DNA of 64,000 bases, taken from contig JAGQDJ010000064.1 of NCBI GenBank assembly GCA_022885665.1, forward strand, positions 1 to 64,000, read 5' to 3'. Position 1 is the first letter of the stretch. The number at the start of each line of letters is the position of its first letter. The stretch is from Triops longicaudatus (lineage: Eukaryota > Arthropoda > Branchiopoda > Notostraca > Triopsidae). A program made the translations under genes and the position numbers. Shown here piece after piece: positions 47,355-60,630 of this stretch. The notes under the pieces were generated by a model. That model searched no databases. It was not told the origin of the DNA and saw only the letters and a list, made by a program, of their open reading frames with translations.

Positions 47355-50300
47355 ATGGACGCCAGACACGAATTCCTCGTTTATTCCACCTCCCAATCTT
47401 CACTGAATCAACCACGTATCGCAAGATCAGCGAGTTTAAGTCCGATCCGAAGCCAGCGCCGCGTAGCCACATGGAGGTCCCGTAAATCTAGCGTGTACCG
47501 TGCCGTGTCGGGAATTAGTTTCCAAGACTCGCGCTCCATCAGTTGCGATCGCACTAATTCCACTTACGCGTGCTCGGAATCCGACTTCTTTTACAATGCT
47601 TCCTTCAACACCGTCTTATCTTCCTCGGAAGCTTCACTTGCCGAAGAAGCCGGTGAAAGAGACTTTCTGGCTGAGATAAACGCGAAATTCTTGATGGCCC
47701 CAGAAGCCGAGCATGTCTACGAGAAACTGGGGCGTAGAAATACTAACATATCTCTTGAGAGGCAGCAAAAAAGTAGGCATGTTGGCGAGGAGGATCAACT
47801 AATTGGCGCTCATTGGAAGCGACAGTCACCTTCCACATCTCCTTGGTTCTTGCATTCCCAGAATAGAACTTACACAAACGGCGATAAGCGTCTTCGTCTT
47901 CCGAGTACCAACGCTGGCGACGTTTCGGGTTCGAACCTGGCTTTAGTAACCAGAGAAGCCGCGCGACCTCTCGAAGACGTCGCCCGGCGTCTTCCAAAAA
48001 TGTTGATGAGCCGTAAGGAGGAGAAGAAGACGGAGAGGGAGAAGGAGGAGAACGAAGGAAGTGAGCCGGTGCCCTTAGCACCCTCTGGGCGGTTGTCGAA
48101 CGGCAGTAACGTTGGAACTGTTGCAAAAGAAAGAAGGTATTATCACTTTCCGGGTGAGGATATTAGTCGGTGCGAAGACACGAACAGTACTGGATGTAGT
48201 GGCAGTGGGACCAATAGAAATAAAATAGCAATTCGCGGCGAGGAGGAGAGAGACATGGAATTTTTGAAAGCCTGTGACCAAGAAGTGGACGAAATGATCG
48301 TGCAAGACGTCGTGATGGTCATCAGCTGTGCAGTTTCGAAAGATGCAAAGGATCGTAAAGAATCCTCGGAGGTGACAGAAACAGAGGAAGTGAATCGGAG
48401 AAAATCGAATGTTTGGAAAGATTCCCAACGCTCGAAATTGTTTGAGGATTCGCAAGAATTTGGAGAATCAAAGGAATGTAACGAGTCCGTTGTAATGAAT
48501 AACACTTGCTATTCGCAAGAACTGAGAAATCTGGACGGTTTAACTGGCCTTAAGGAGTCAGTAAAGCGTACCGATTTAGTACATATAAAAAGAGTGAAAA
48601 ACGGAGAAGTGCGTCAGTTGAGTGAATCAGTAACATCGATGGACTCCGAAAAATGGGAAAATTCGCAAAATTCGAAACAGGGCTCCACATATGGGGAAAA
48701 TAAAAGATTCGTTGTAAAGGAAGCGAAGAGTATTAAACGGATTAATGACTCGGCAGAATCGATATTAAATCGCACGGAAGAATTAGTTAACACAGAGCCG
48801 GTGACATTAAAAGAATTGAATTACTCCTCACTGAATTCTTTAAAGTGTTCAAACAACGGGGATGCAACGTCTTTGGATCATTCGGAAAGTTCAGTAAAAT
48901 TGGAAGAATTGCAAGACGGTGAATATTCTTTAAAAATGGAGGATGAGCAAGAAGTGACGGAAATCTTTTCAAGTGAAGAAGAATACGATGAAGTGAAAAG
49001 TTTGGTCACTGATGCAGAATTTGAACCCTTTTCGGATACGGATTCCGATTTAGGACATTTGGATTTATCCTTGTTTGAACCTGGCACCGGTAGCGGTACT
49101 ACAAGCACGACCTCCTCCGGAAGTTCGTCTTCTTCCTTAGGGAGATCCCCGACCACCCTAGATAGAATCGCCTCCAGTGGGTTAGTTTATCGGCCGCCAA
49201 GAGAGGAACTGTCCCGATCGAAGAGTTTAAAACAAAAATTGACTAAACCATTTAAAAAGTTATTCCACGCCCCTTCCCCACCACCTGTGGATTATTTAGA
49301 TTGCCCCAGTCTTATCACCGATACCGTTCAATCGCTAAAGGGAAATGAAGGTTAGCTCCACAGGCGTATTTTTTTTTTACATTTTTTTATCTTTTCGTAT
49401 TATTTATATTTTGCCTCCTATTATCATTTGTTTCCATTAGTATCTTAAAGATGTTATTTGAAACTTTCATTAACGATTTTTGTACTTATCAATATTTCTA
49501 TAAATTAACTTGTAGATGAATATAGCAAATTGTATTATGAGAACGACAGATTATTATTTTTTTTGCTGATTATTTTTTGGGGGTGGGGGTCTAAATATTT
49601 GTATCAAAAGCGTTGTCAATATTTCGTTCAGGTGTTAAATATGGTTACAGTATTATGGCATTCTTTGGAATGATTTACCATTTATGGGATACAATTTCTT
49701 TGCATTACGTTCCGTAACGTAAAAGCGGGTTAACAGCTTTTAAATCCACCGTAGCCATTAACTTTTTGTTCGGGTATTTTCCGTGTAAGACGGTTTCGGA
49801 CTTTAGGGAATATTTTGAGGGAACGTGAATGGAAGTTTTTAAAAAGGAAGTTGAGAAACGGGACACATGTAGTACTAACGGGACTCGGACTTCGACGTGG
49901 GAGAACGAAAAAGGGGGATAAAAGCTCCCAGTGGTCATCGGAAGAGGTCAATTTAGGACTTCAGGGAAGATTTTTTTAGGTTATTGACCACACATAGGCA
50001 ATTGCTTGACCTGGCTCGGTTTCGATTAAACAGTATGCGTTTCCTCTTACATAGTAAACTTTGTGAGAAAAACGTATACATTTCTTTTTTTTTTTTTTTT
50101 TTTTTTTAGTTTTCGCGTGGACTGTACGCTCTTATACTGCATTTCAAGAGTTAGTGAATGAAATATGTATATTTGAGGCTATATTTAATTTTTATATTTA
50201 ATAATTATTTTTTTGTGTGTGTGATTTAACAATATTTTTTTTTTTAAATAAAAATTTGCTCTTAGTAGCTGTTGTGCTGATTTTGATCGTATTTGACGGT

Positions 50301-53300
50301 TTAACAAGTGAACAAAAGCTTTCACATCACGTTCGCTCAAGATTTGTGCAAGAGGCTCGGTATAAATTCAGTGAGTCAGCTTATGGCAAAATCGTAAGAT
50401 TATTTTGAGGAAATTGGTCACGGGCATATTTGATAAGGAAAATGGTATTCAAAGTTAGTAGATGGAATTTTAATTGCTTGAAATTTTGCTGCATTAAAAT
50501 TAGAAGAAAAAAATAATAAAAGTTGTTTTCCTGTGTTTTTTATTGTTATTATTATTACCGTTGTTATTACGAGAACATCACAAGTGTTCAAGTGAGCAAA
50601 ACATGGTAGCATTCCTTAAGCAAGGAAGAACATGGGTAAAGTGCATAGGTAAGCTGCACAAAAAAGGAATTAGCAACAAAACGGTTGTACGTCTACGTAA
50701 AGTTGTACTGGAGCAAGTTATTTTGACTCCAAGATGTGAGTAGCATGCCCTGACACGTCTGACATATGCTGACATGGTACACGTGTGCTTTGTGTAAAAC
50801 GAACAAAGAATTTCGGTTTGTGTTGGTTTTTGTTTAGGTTTCGGGAAAAAGGAGCATTTCCAAATGGGGTATTTTAAGGGCTTAGTTTGAAGTCTTCTTT
50901 TTGAAAGCCTTCTTAAACAAATGTTATTTTAACGGTGCGTTCTTTCGCCTCTAGAAACTTGTGACGTCATGATATCCATGCAAAATGAGCAAAAAGTCTA
51001 CAACAAGGAAGTATTTTGCACAGTATTAAGTCCCATTATTGGTCTCTCATTGGACTTAAATTTAAAACAGCTTTACTCGTAGCAATCATTTAATAATTGC
51101 AATACTAATTGCAATTATTAAATTATTGCAATTATTAGTTGAAATAATAATTGCGTTTAATTTGATAAACCTTTCGATAGTTGGGTTATTTGCTAGAGAA
51201 CTTAAATTAAATATTGACACTCAAGTTAAGTCATAAAAAGGCAATTTGATTAACTGAGCGACGATTGTTCGAGTCTCCATAGACCTCTTTGATATGCGCC
51301 TTTGAATAAACAAAATGATATCATTTCTCTTACGGGAAACGTTTTCGAGGACGTTGGAGTTATAAAGCTCCGGGATCACGATCGAGGATTCTTGGCCTTG
51401 AGTCATTTGAAAAGAGTCAGATGGGATTGAAGAACATACGAGATTGGAAGATTCTTATCAAGTTAAAAATAAACAAATAAAACAAGCTGCTTTTTATTTC
51501 CTTACTTTGTAGTTAACATGATTTTGTTCACCCTCCAAAGACAAAATAATCCTAAAATACTTAAGACTGAACATATGTAGAACGTTAAGTGTGTTTGGTT
51601 TGACGCACACCGAGGAGCCCCATTAAGCCGTTAAGAGAATGGGTAACACAACTTAAGTAGCTTTGTAGTTAACACTTGTCAGGCGTGCTGACTGAGACAC
51701 TGAGTGACGACATACCTTCTGTAAAAAAATTAACGGACAGCTTTTACTTTTTATATTTACGAGCTTCCTTACTGACGTTCATGAAACTGATGAATAGCTG
51801 CATGCTATAAATTGCCTTGTGAAGGCAGTTGGCATGTAGAATCACGATCTTGGCGTAGGTTTTAGGACTTCGTAATGTATAACTGTGCTTTTGTGTAAAT
51901 AATAGAGCTATATAAATAAATGATAGCTTACTGTGATAGATTTTAGATTACTGGTAGTCTTTCTGAATAGATTTTAGAAAAATCTAATTAATTTTTGTCT
52001 CTTTTTACGTGTTTTTGCAGAAGGTGATACGCAAGTTATTTCGAGCAACAAAGCTCCTACTGCAGTCAACTGGGAACCATATTTCTGTGTTTTACTCCAA
52101 GATGAACAGACCTTCACAGCCTACCGGAGTGAAGAAATGTCGGTAAGTTGGGCTTTGAAAACGTTAAATAAAATTTTATCTATATTTTCGTGATTCCTGA
52201 TCTTCCAGCAAGCAAAGTTCAGCTTGCTCTGGGTACATAATGTTGAGAACCTTCTTATATTGCTGAGAGCTATTTCTGCAACTAACTAATATTAATTACA
52301 GACTGTTAATGCTATGGGTTATTTCCTTCCTAATAACTTTGTATGATCGGCGCTAATTACCTTATTTTCTTGCATTTTCGCTAACTTTTCGCGACACATG
52401 GAAAAACGTAGATATGCCCAGGTTTGGCACGTCGCCGGTCGTTGCCGGCACGGAAGGTAAGTAGATGATGCGAACTCAAACTGCACGTGCTGTTCGGTGG
52501 CTATGGTTTCTTTTCCTCTGTATGTCGTTTGTAATTACTTTTCACGCATTCTAAGCTTGCAGTATATTCACTGAAATATTGTGAGATATGACAAATGCAT
52601 AGTAGAAAATTACGTTATTGCAACACATTTTTTCTTGAGTCTCGGAATTAGTTTGAAATGTTCACAGCCCTACACGCGTGCTGCATTTTTGGAAGACGTT
52701 TTTTATATATTTTTTTAAATCTTTATCTCCCATTTTTTTCATTGGCGGAATTAGATTGGAGATTCACTGTTCGTGGATTTACCACGAGTTCGTTTAGACG
52801 GCGGTGCAAGAAATTTTCGGCGGCGATGGGGGTACGAAATGGGGGCGGGACCTGGACCTGCCTTGGAAGACATTGACGAAGATGGAGCGGGAGATTATTG
52901 CGACAGCATTTCTTTGCGCGATGACCCGTATGCTGCGAGCCCATCATCAGGTAAGGGAGAAATATGTTTAAAAAGATAGTTTCTTGGCATGAGTATATTT
53001 GTCTCCGTAATATTCAGCCCTGGAAAGTTGCCAGTAGTTTTTATGCAATATAGGAACTCCCCTACCTCACACTTCCCTTTTTTAAAATAATTCCCTTTTC
53101 GAGCAGATGACTGAAAGTATGGCTGTTACTAACATCAGTACACTACTTGATAACCGCATTAGATTTTTTGTCTGTTTAATCTTTCATATGAACAGATATC
53201 CATGAAAAAGGGGTTTACGCTGTGAATAGTAATAAATCAAAGAAGCTTGAAACTTTGTAGTTCACGGGCGGAAGAAACAAGGCTTCTTTAGTATTTACGA

Positions 53301-56300
53301 AATGACTTACGGAACAAGATTACATTAGGTTAAACATTACCGAAAATTGTGGCCATTATATATTCCACAATACATGATGAATACAGAATTAAACAACAAT
53401 CATCTGTAAATAAGTATAATAGTAGAATAGCCTTTGTATAAAAATAAATAATAAATAAAATAGTCGCTGTTTTGTTGTAGAGGTGTTCCTTAGGGGTAAT
53501 AACAAAAGTTACATTTATAGTACTGCTGAAGTGTTAGATACCGAATTCGTTGAAATTACTGGTTTGTTAAACGTTATTAATAATTGCTATGAATGATTAC
53601 TGTAACTGTTTAATGCGGGGATTATCTTATGTGTAAAATGTGTCTTCGAATGTGTTTGAAACTTTAAAAAAAAGCGATCGGAAGTCTTAAGAGTATTTTA
53701 TTACGGATGGGGAAGTACTACGAATTCAGCCTATCGGAGATAGTAAGGGAATAAAACCATTTCCTTCTTGTTGTATCAAATTCTGGAAATCTAAACTATG
53801 GATGTGTGGAACACATGTTCACATGTCTCTGGTTCTCCCTCCTCCGGTGTTGCAAAAGTTTCGTCGGGCTTTTTGTAAAAGCGAAAAGGACTAAAGAAAG
53901 TCATGTCTCATGTAAAGTTACACAGGATTTCAGCAGAAAACCACATCAGCCACGAAGCTTTATTTTATCATGTTAACAAATAAGTAAAAAAAGTACATGT
54001 TTCTTACACTGTTCTCGTTTTGGTTTTACGTACACCAGTTCCCAAGTTTACCAAGACTGATATTGCAAGAAAAAAGAGAAGAGAAGAAGAAATAGAGAAA
54101 TAGCTGGTTTTGTGCTTGGATTTCTATTTTGCCTTCTCTAAGGATGTGTACAAGATTTTTTTAGCTCTTCCTATGCTGATGAGCTTGCTGGGAAGTTGTT
54201 GAATGAACAAAATGTTGGATGAATAAAAATTTTTTCCAGCAAAAAAGGAAGAGAAAAGCCCTTCCTCTCCCACCAAACTAGGTGCATTGTAAAGATGAAA
54301 CTTCGGGATGCAGGGCCTTTTTCACGTTTCAGGGTACAAGAAAGTATAAGTTTCAGGCTACTAGCGTGAGTGTTAAAAGCGTTGTAGTGTTGATTCTTTT
54401 GGATCTGCACTGCTATTCAAGGCTTGGATGTAAAAACTTGTAGCTAGGTTTCGACGGGAAAGTTTTCGTTGAAAGCTTATGGTGGGGATCTATTGTGTCA
54501 AAAGACGGTGGTATTATTTTGGGAATCGATTCTGACTCACAGACGACAAAGAAAAAAGTGTTGGGCGTTCTACAATCGTTAAAGTGTTACAATCCTTGGC
54601 TTCCACACGTGCTAAGACGGATAGTTGTGTGAAGTGTGTCCAGAATGGCTCGTGAGCCCATCGCTCACACCCAGACGCTTTTATACTGCTTTTCAACGGT
54701 TTCAAACTTCGAAATCCGCCTTTTTGTTCTTCAAACAAAACTCAACGTCCTTTAAGTGGCTAGTCATGCTAACCTTTTCCTTCAAAGTTCACTCGCACTG
54801 GTTTCAACGCACGATAACTTCCTTGTTGTTGAGGCATACTCAAACGAGGATTCCTTATAACGCATGACGCACGGTATAATTTCTCGTAATTGCTAAATTA
54901 GCGCAAAGAGTTCCTTAGCAGGAAATTCCCTCTATTTTGACGTGGCTTACCATGACGTGCTAAGTGATCTTTAGCTCATTTGTCTACGATACGAAGTAGG
55001 CGAGCAAACGATCAAAATAACAAGTGACGTCATGTTAGATCAGGCGCTGGAACAAGAGGCGGTGCCTAACATGCTTGTCGTCATCCCTGCTTCGTTCCTA
55101 AAAATCGCCTGAAAAAAATTCATGCAAAAAGGAAGAAGAAGACATTGTTTTTCATTAAGTATCTTTGTCTTACTCAGAAGGTTATTTGAAAAATGTTTCT
55201 TCTTAAACATTTTCTGTTTTCTGTCAGTCCGTTTCCCACTGCGCCAAACCGGACGAATAGTACGCAGAAGAGTAAAGCTGAGAGCCAGTCCCGAGTCAAA
55301 CCGAGTCCCTTCCTGGACGTGGTTTGGCTAGGAAATAACAGTCTCTCAGTGCAAATCGCCACGGAGATGTATTAGTTAAAAGGGCGTGAGATTTGAAAGT
55401 GTAAAACAAGACCGTTCCATACAGTCCTCAGTTTTTAATGTGTTCGCTTTACTATAAACTCACGCATAGTGAGTCTAAATGAGACACCGAAGTCCTAGTC
55501 TCTTTCGTGCAACTTAACGTGAGTGTAGTGTACACTATTGTGGATTCTCGTGAGTGAAGAAGAGTGGTTCATAGCAAATTGGAATAACATTTATTTGGTA
55601 AACTTAGGGATTTTTGAAGTCGCGTTTTGGAGTAACCCTAAAAGAGTTTCACTGGGTTTTAAACGATGGGCAAAATTTCCTAAGTCGATTTCAACACGAG
55701 TAAGCGAATAAACATAAAAAGGTTTCAAGCCTTAGGAATCACTGCTTCAGTAAGGCAAAAAGACCCGGAGTTAAATCCATTTTGTAATAAAGTTAAGGTG
55801 GACACTTGGGAGCGCGGTAGTTGTGTCGTCTAGTTACAACCTTTTCAGCGTACTTTTGTGGACAGAAAAGAAAATGAGAAGGATGCAATGAACGCAAATT
55901 GGGTTGCGTTTTCTAGCGATTACAGCATTTTTCTGGCTTCGTTGTATTCTTCGTTGTATTCCCCAAGAATTTTGTACATTGTAGACAATATTACTTGTCA
56001 GACGGAGCCGTTTTTTTCGTCTGTGGTTAAATGCATAAAAGAACGAAGGAAGCACGCTCCATTTCTTACGGATTAGGTTTCATCTATTGGACAAGAGAAG
56101 GAATGGAGGGTTAGGGTGGTTGAATTTAAGGAAATAGACTTTTTACTTTCATTTTTTTGTGTAGTTCTTTTATTTACGGATTTAAGCAATCTTCTTATCA
56201 AAAGCAGGCAGGACCAAAAAGCGTTTAACTCTCCGTTAGGTTTGGCATATCTACTTTTTAACACTGTGCTCCTTTTTCTTTCGGTTTGCGGTCGCTTACA

Positions 56301-58567
56301 ACGTATTTTTTTTATCCACAAAAAATAAATAAAAAAATAAAAATAAAAGAAAATGACTTACGAGTATTCTTTCATGTATAAAAACAAAATAAATCATGTA
56401 TGTTAGATTGCATATTAGGTGAATAAGCAGAGCTTATTGCCTTCCAAGAAACACTGAAAATGAGTCGTTTGGAAGGGTTAAAATGGAAATGTTCAGTTTG
56501 TACGTGCTGTAGGTTTGAAAATTTTCTTTAGCACTTTTACACCAAGGATCAGAAGAAGCTGAAGCTTAAATATTTCCCCTTAATTTCTAGTTTAGTAAGT
56601 TAAGCACACAGAATATCATAGGAGACATACAAATAATAAAACTAATATTTTCTGGAAAAACTCTTTCTCCTTGAAAAATTGCAAGGAATTTTGAACGTTT
56701 GCCTCGTGTGACGGCTATTGATTACTTCGATTGGCAATGGGAAGCACGTGGGAGAGAGGGATAATACAGTACCACTGAACTCTCCTTCCCAACCCTTTCT
56801 TGAGCGGGTAGAAGATCATTTAGGCTCTTACGCCGGTCCTGAATAGTGAAAAGAAAATGGGAAAGAAGACATCGATTCTTAAAGCTTGGTACATTGTGGT
56901 CGCGAATCGTTTACTTGCGCTTTGTGCTAAGTCCTTGAAGGTAAAAAAGGACGGGGTATATGTGTCCCAAGGACACCGATCAATGGATTCAGCAATCTCA
57001 AAGCCTTCCGCAAGAAGGCTATAGCACCTTTTTACCATTTGCAGTCTCACAAGGGAGCTTCCCACATGTAAATCGAGAGTTTTCTAACGACACCCAGTAG
57101 TTTTGCATTATGCTCGTTCAGGGAGTTTCGAACTCGCAGATTATTTTTTTTTCAAAGGGAGATGGGAAATATTGACACAATTAACTATCACTTAATAGTC
57201 ACTTATTGATTAACTACAGTACAGACTGTCTATAAAGAATAATATTCGTACGAGTTCCCTAGTGAGCACCAACGATTGTTTACAGTGGTTCCTTTCAAAG
57301 TTACTGCCCAATTCGTGTACATGTTTGTGATCCCGGGTGGTTGTCGCTCATAAAGGGACTTTCGGAATGAGCGATACCAAGATCCGAAACCAGTTGTTTA
57401 CTCTTACTTGAGTACCCCTTCGTGTTTATCAGCATTTCGCCCTCTTATTCCGTAGACTATAAGATGTGGCGTAAACTTTATCCTTCTTTCCCTTGTCCAG
57501 GAAAACAGAAGACGAATAAAAGCGGATCTAAATTATCTTCTCGTTCTCCCTTGCTTTTGTTTTTCATAAACCCCCGTAGTTTAATGTTGCCAATCGTTTT
57601 CCCACATAAAAACTCTTCTGGGGTTACGCCATTACGTCCAACGCGAAAGAAACTAAAACCGTATTAGAGCTTTTACGTAGCTTCCGTGGCGGGACAGAAG
57701 GCAGACAGAAATCCCATTTATCGCTGGTAATACCGTTTATAGCTTCCAGCAACATTTGATGAGCAGTTAAGACAACTTTAGCAAAATTGGCGCGTAGTAT
57801 AGTGTCATTGAGTGCAACTTTTACTGCTCTCACCGTTAGACAGCGCCGCGATGTCGCACAGTCGCATGTGGACGTCCATAATTCGTCGAAGGAAACCCTC
57901 AGAATATTGTAATATGTTTTTCTTTATTTACTAAAATTCATTTAAATTCCTTGTCCGACGTTTTGAAAAACAAACAAGGCTTTACAAATTTAAGGAAAGG
58001 AGTTTCTGAATACAATTTCATTGGTAACAGCGCCAAATCAACAGAATGACGAACCAGATTGCGTAGCGGATGTTGAGCTCCGGAAAGGAAACCGCGCTGT
58101 GGGTTTCCGACACACAATTAACTTAGGCAAAGATCCGGATATCGGGCCAACTTCGTTCGCCCCCAATTTGAGGACTGCTTCTTCGCCGCAAAGAACGGCG
58201 CCAAAGTCTCCCGTGCTAAAACGGCCGGTGTACGGAGAAGTGTGTGACAAACCCACCAGATGGCGGAAGCTCTCTTCTCCAGTGAATTCCAATACCGAAG
58301 ACGCGGTAGCCTTAGGGGAGTTTGTCAGTTTGGCGCGCTTTGGCTCCCGTAAAGCGTTTAAAGTTTTGGGCCGTGAACCCCGGATCTCTCTGGAAGAAGA
58401 ATCCTTAATTTTGACGGATATCAAATCCCAATGTCACGCAGAGGTAGTAATTTCATCGCCTGGAGGCACTGAACGCAAACACTTCGAATTCGAAAGCAGA
58501 CAAGTGTCCTGTTCAGGGAGCGAGTTGGGCGCAACCTGGGGAGAAGACACGGAATCATTAGGCTCAG
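47355..58567 (+). CDS. Large multi-exon protein with a PH-like domain (long isoform; 3' end not in the list or window)
   Basis: Exons: 47355-49350, 52021-52142, 52412-52456, 52755-52950 and 58031-58567. GT-AG junctions are in agreeing phases (1, 0, 0, 1, then 1 at the last donor). The start codon follows an in-frame TAA by one codon. Exon 1 encodes 665 residues of mostly disordered sequence: Ser/Arg-rich head with basic motifs (RSASLSPIRSQRR), then Glu/Lys/Asn/Ser-rich stretches, an acidic block near 545-570, a Gly-Thr-Ser run (SGTTSTTSSGSSSSS) and a basic LKQKLTKPFKKLFHAP before the junction. Exon 2 starts the folded part, NWEPYFCVLLQDEQTFTAYR, typical of PH strands 2-3. Exon 3 is a 15-codon microexon with RRRSLP. 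Exon 4 gives FVDLPRVRLDG then an acidic run. Exon 5 adds 179 residues without a domain I know. The architecture suggests a signalling GAP or scaffold (SynGAP/raskol RasGAP or a PH-RhoGAP are candidates), but no catalytic domain is visible. Confidence 0.7.
50083..50109. repeat. Poly-T tract
   Basis: Run of over twenty T, interrupted once by C, in the intron after the long first exon. It could be the poly(A) tail of an old minus-strand retroposon, but no element body or duplication was recognised beside it. Confidence 0.8.
50962..50969. promoter_or_regulatory. Perfect CRE palindrome TGACGTCA (3 of 5)
   Basis: In the intron between the long first exon and the exon at 52021. It is followed by TG, as are copies 1 and 4. 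Confidence 0.4.
51089..51160. repeat. AT-rich nested palindrome built on AATAATTGCAATTATT
   Basis: AATAATTGCAAT, ATTGCAATTATT and related words recur four times in alternating orientation over about 70 bases. This gives several possible hairpins or a cruciform. It is intronic. No terminal duplication was seen that would mark it as a transposon. Confidence 0.7.
52412..52456 (+). other. 15-codon microexon of the PH-domain gene, probably skippable
   Basis: A 45-nt exon encoding ICPGLARRRSLPARK between AG and GTAAGT. Both neighbours meet it in phase 0, so leaving it out keeps the frame. Skipping would join TAYRSEEMS directly to IGDSLFVDLPRVRLDG, the more usual PH-strand spacing. Inclusion inserts a basic loop with Arg-Arg-Arg-Ser-Leu, a classic basophilic (PKA/Akt-type) phosphorylation consensus. 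Confidence 0.6.
55025..55032. promoter_or_regulatory. Perfect CRE palindrome TGACGTCA (4 of 5)
   Basis: In the 5.1-kb intron between exons ending at 52950 and starting at 58031. Confidence 0.4.
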
Positions 58568-60630
58568 GTTGGAATTCTTTTCCTTTTTTCTTTCTTTTTT
58601 TTCTTCTTTCTTTTTTTCTTCTAATTTGCTCCCTTAGTATGTTTCGTTTTAATTAACGTATATAGTATTTTACGGTTAGGATTGTTTGCAGTTACTATAA
58701 AATATTATAACAGTTTTATGTGTAGCTCTTGTTGATATATCCGATGATTTTATTTGCGCCACTACTTTGTATACTCCTGTACTACAAAGAAAAGCAAAAA
58801 TAGTTCACAATGAAAGTGAAAAGATAATGATTCAGAATATGAGGCTTCAATAAATTTGGCATTTTAAAACTGAACGAATCAAGTTGCTCTTATAAAGCAA
58901 TTAAGCGTGTCTACTTCGACCGAACAGCTGCTCTTGACGCATCACTTTTTGTAAAATTGATCCTTTTATCCGTTTCTGCGCTTAATTAAACACCAGTAGC
59001 AAAAGTCGTTCGCAAGTATACTCAAACCTAAAGCATTGTGTTTTTATGTGTGTTTCTGAAGAAAAATGCGACCGAATAGCACAAGTGCCACGTGGACTTT
59101 CAGATTCTTGCGACAGTTTTTAATCTCATGATGACGAAGTCGTGGTGACAAAAGATCGTAACTTCACTGAAGCAGAAAGTGCAACATGCTTGATTTATCG
59201 TGCAAAAGTTCTGATTAAAGATTAGTGTTCTGCGATGTAGAGGAAGGCGGCAAGCTCGAGGGCGAATATCTAGAGCAAAACAGGGAAACAACCCTTGAAA
59301 ACACCAGGTGTTTTGAAGGGCGTAAGGACGAGCTGTACACCTGGAGTTTTGAACTGCTGTTACGTGAATTCCGGTTTCGTCTTAATGACTGTTCCCTTGT
59401 TGTAATTATTTCTTTACTGTCGCTATCTAACTACCATATGTAGTGGAATTCAGTGTACGAACTTCAGTGTCTCTACGGAAACTTATATTCGTATCCCCTA
59501 TGCGAGTTACTTGTTGATATTTCAGGTTTTATCATCTCAGAATCCAGCCTTACAACATCTATTCATATCTTGTGCTTTTTCGTTACGACTGAGCATTGCA
59601 ACCTAAAGCTCACAGGGTCGCCCAACTATTGTTAATAAAAGACCTTTTCGAAAAACAGTGCAGTATACAGCAGAAAACATGCATGACTAAAAAAAGTACC
59701 ATACATTGACATAAGGAGAAATCTTCGAAGAAATATCTTTACATTTTGTGGGCGAGAGTTTATCCAGAAGGAAAATAAACTTTCCTTGATTAATCTCTTT
59801 TTGCAAAAATACTTTGGACCAAAAATACTAATTCTAAACAGTTATTTACCCAACAAATTACAGAATGCGAGAAACGGAATAATGTTTTCTTTGCCGCTGA
59901 ATGACGCAAAGAATAACAGGGAAACGATAATAGGAACGCGTTAAGAACAAGTGCGCTCTCCAGCTAATGATAAAAAACATTTATCAAATAATGTCACCAA
60001 AGTAATAATAATAATGTAGGAAGAAAAAATGCAAAACATAGGAAAACATTGATACCATACAAGTCTGTGTACTTCCAATCATTTTGACGGAGTTGTAAGT
60101 ATACAGCATGTCGAAATGTGAATCTAGCAAATTGAAACGCTACACCAAAGTTCCTGTCTGCTTTTTCGCGCATTCTGTCACCTGACCACGTGGCTTCTTA
60201 ACTTCCGGTTTTGAGAGAGTGTCTCCTTACACGGCTCCAACTTGTCAACGGTACACTATTCTGTTTCGGTGCTATTACCGTTAGCAGATGGGATTCCTCC
60301 CCATCCCTCACCCCCGTTCCCGCTATCAATACTACCACCAGGGTTTCCTGCTTAACTCTAAGGCAGACTTGAACCACCGCTAAACAGTATCATGTTTTCA
60401 CTTAACGAAAACATTGCTTCAACATTATTAACCGACTTAATGAGTAACGTCCGTTACGCAAGGTCTGCCTAACCTCCGACTTAAGATGCCAAGATGGCGT
60501 GGTACGGCTTTTAACTCGTAGCATCACTTGACGTCACTCTAATTGTCGCTCTGACTCTCTCTTCTCCCTTCTAAACCATCTCTTTGTTCATTTTCGGTCT
60601 TCGATGACCCTTACCCTTCCTCACTTACAG
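58568..60630. other. Non-coding, intron of the PH-domain gene or its 3' flank
   Basis: Starts with a long polypyrimidine run (58570-58625). No domain-bearing frame is present. The last 100 bases are pyrimidine-rich and end in CTTACAG, a good acceptor for the candidate exon that follows. A CRE palindrome lies at 60529. Confidence 0.5.
60529..60536. promoter_or_regulatory. Perfect CRE palindrome TGACGTCA (5 of 5)
   Basis: About 95 bases upstream of the candidate exon at 60631. Confidence 0.4.

Noticed and set aside
47925..47940. GGTTCGAACC, a perfect tRNA B-box core
   Set aside because: It lies in the coding sequence of the long first exon, with no A box or acceptor stem at the right distance. 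Chance codon usage.
53821..53880. Short GC-richer stretch (TCTCCCTCCTCCGGTG) as a possible exon between 52950 and 58031
   Set aside because: No frame in the phase needed by the neighbouring exons stays open between plausible splice sites.
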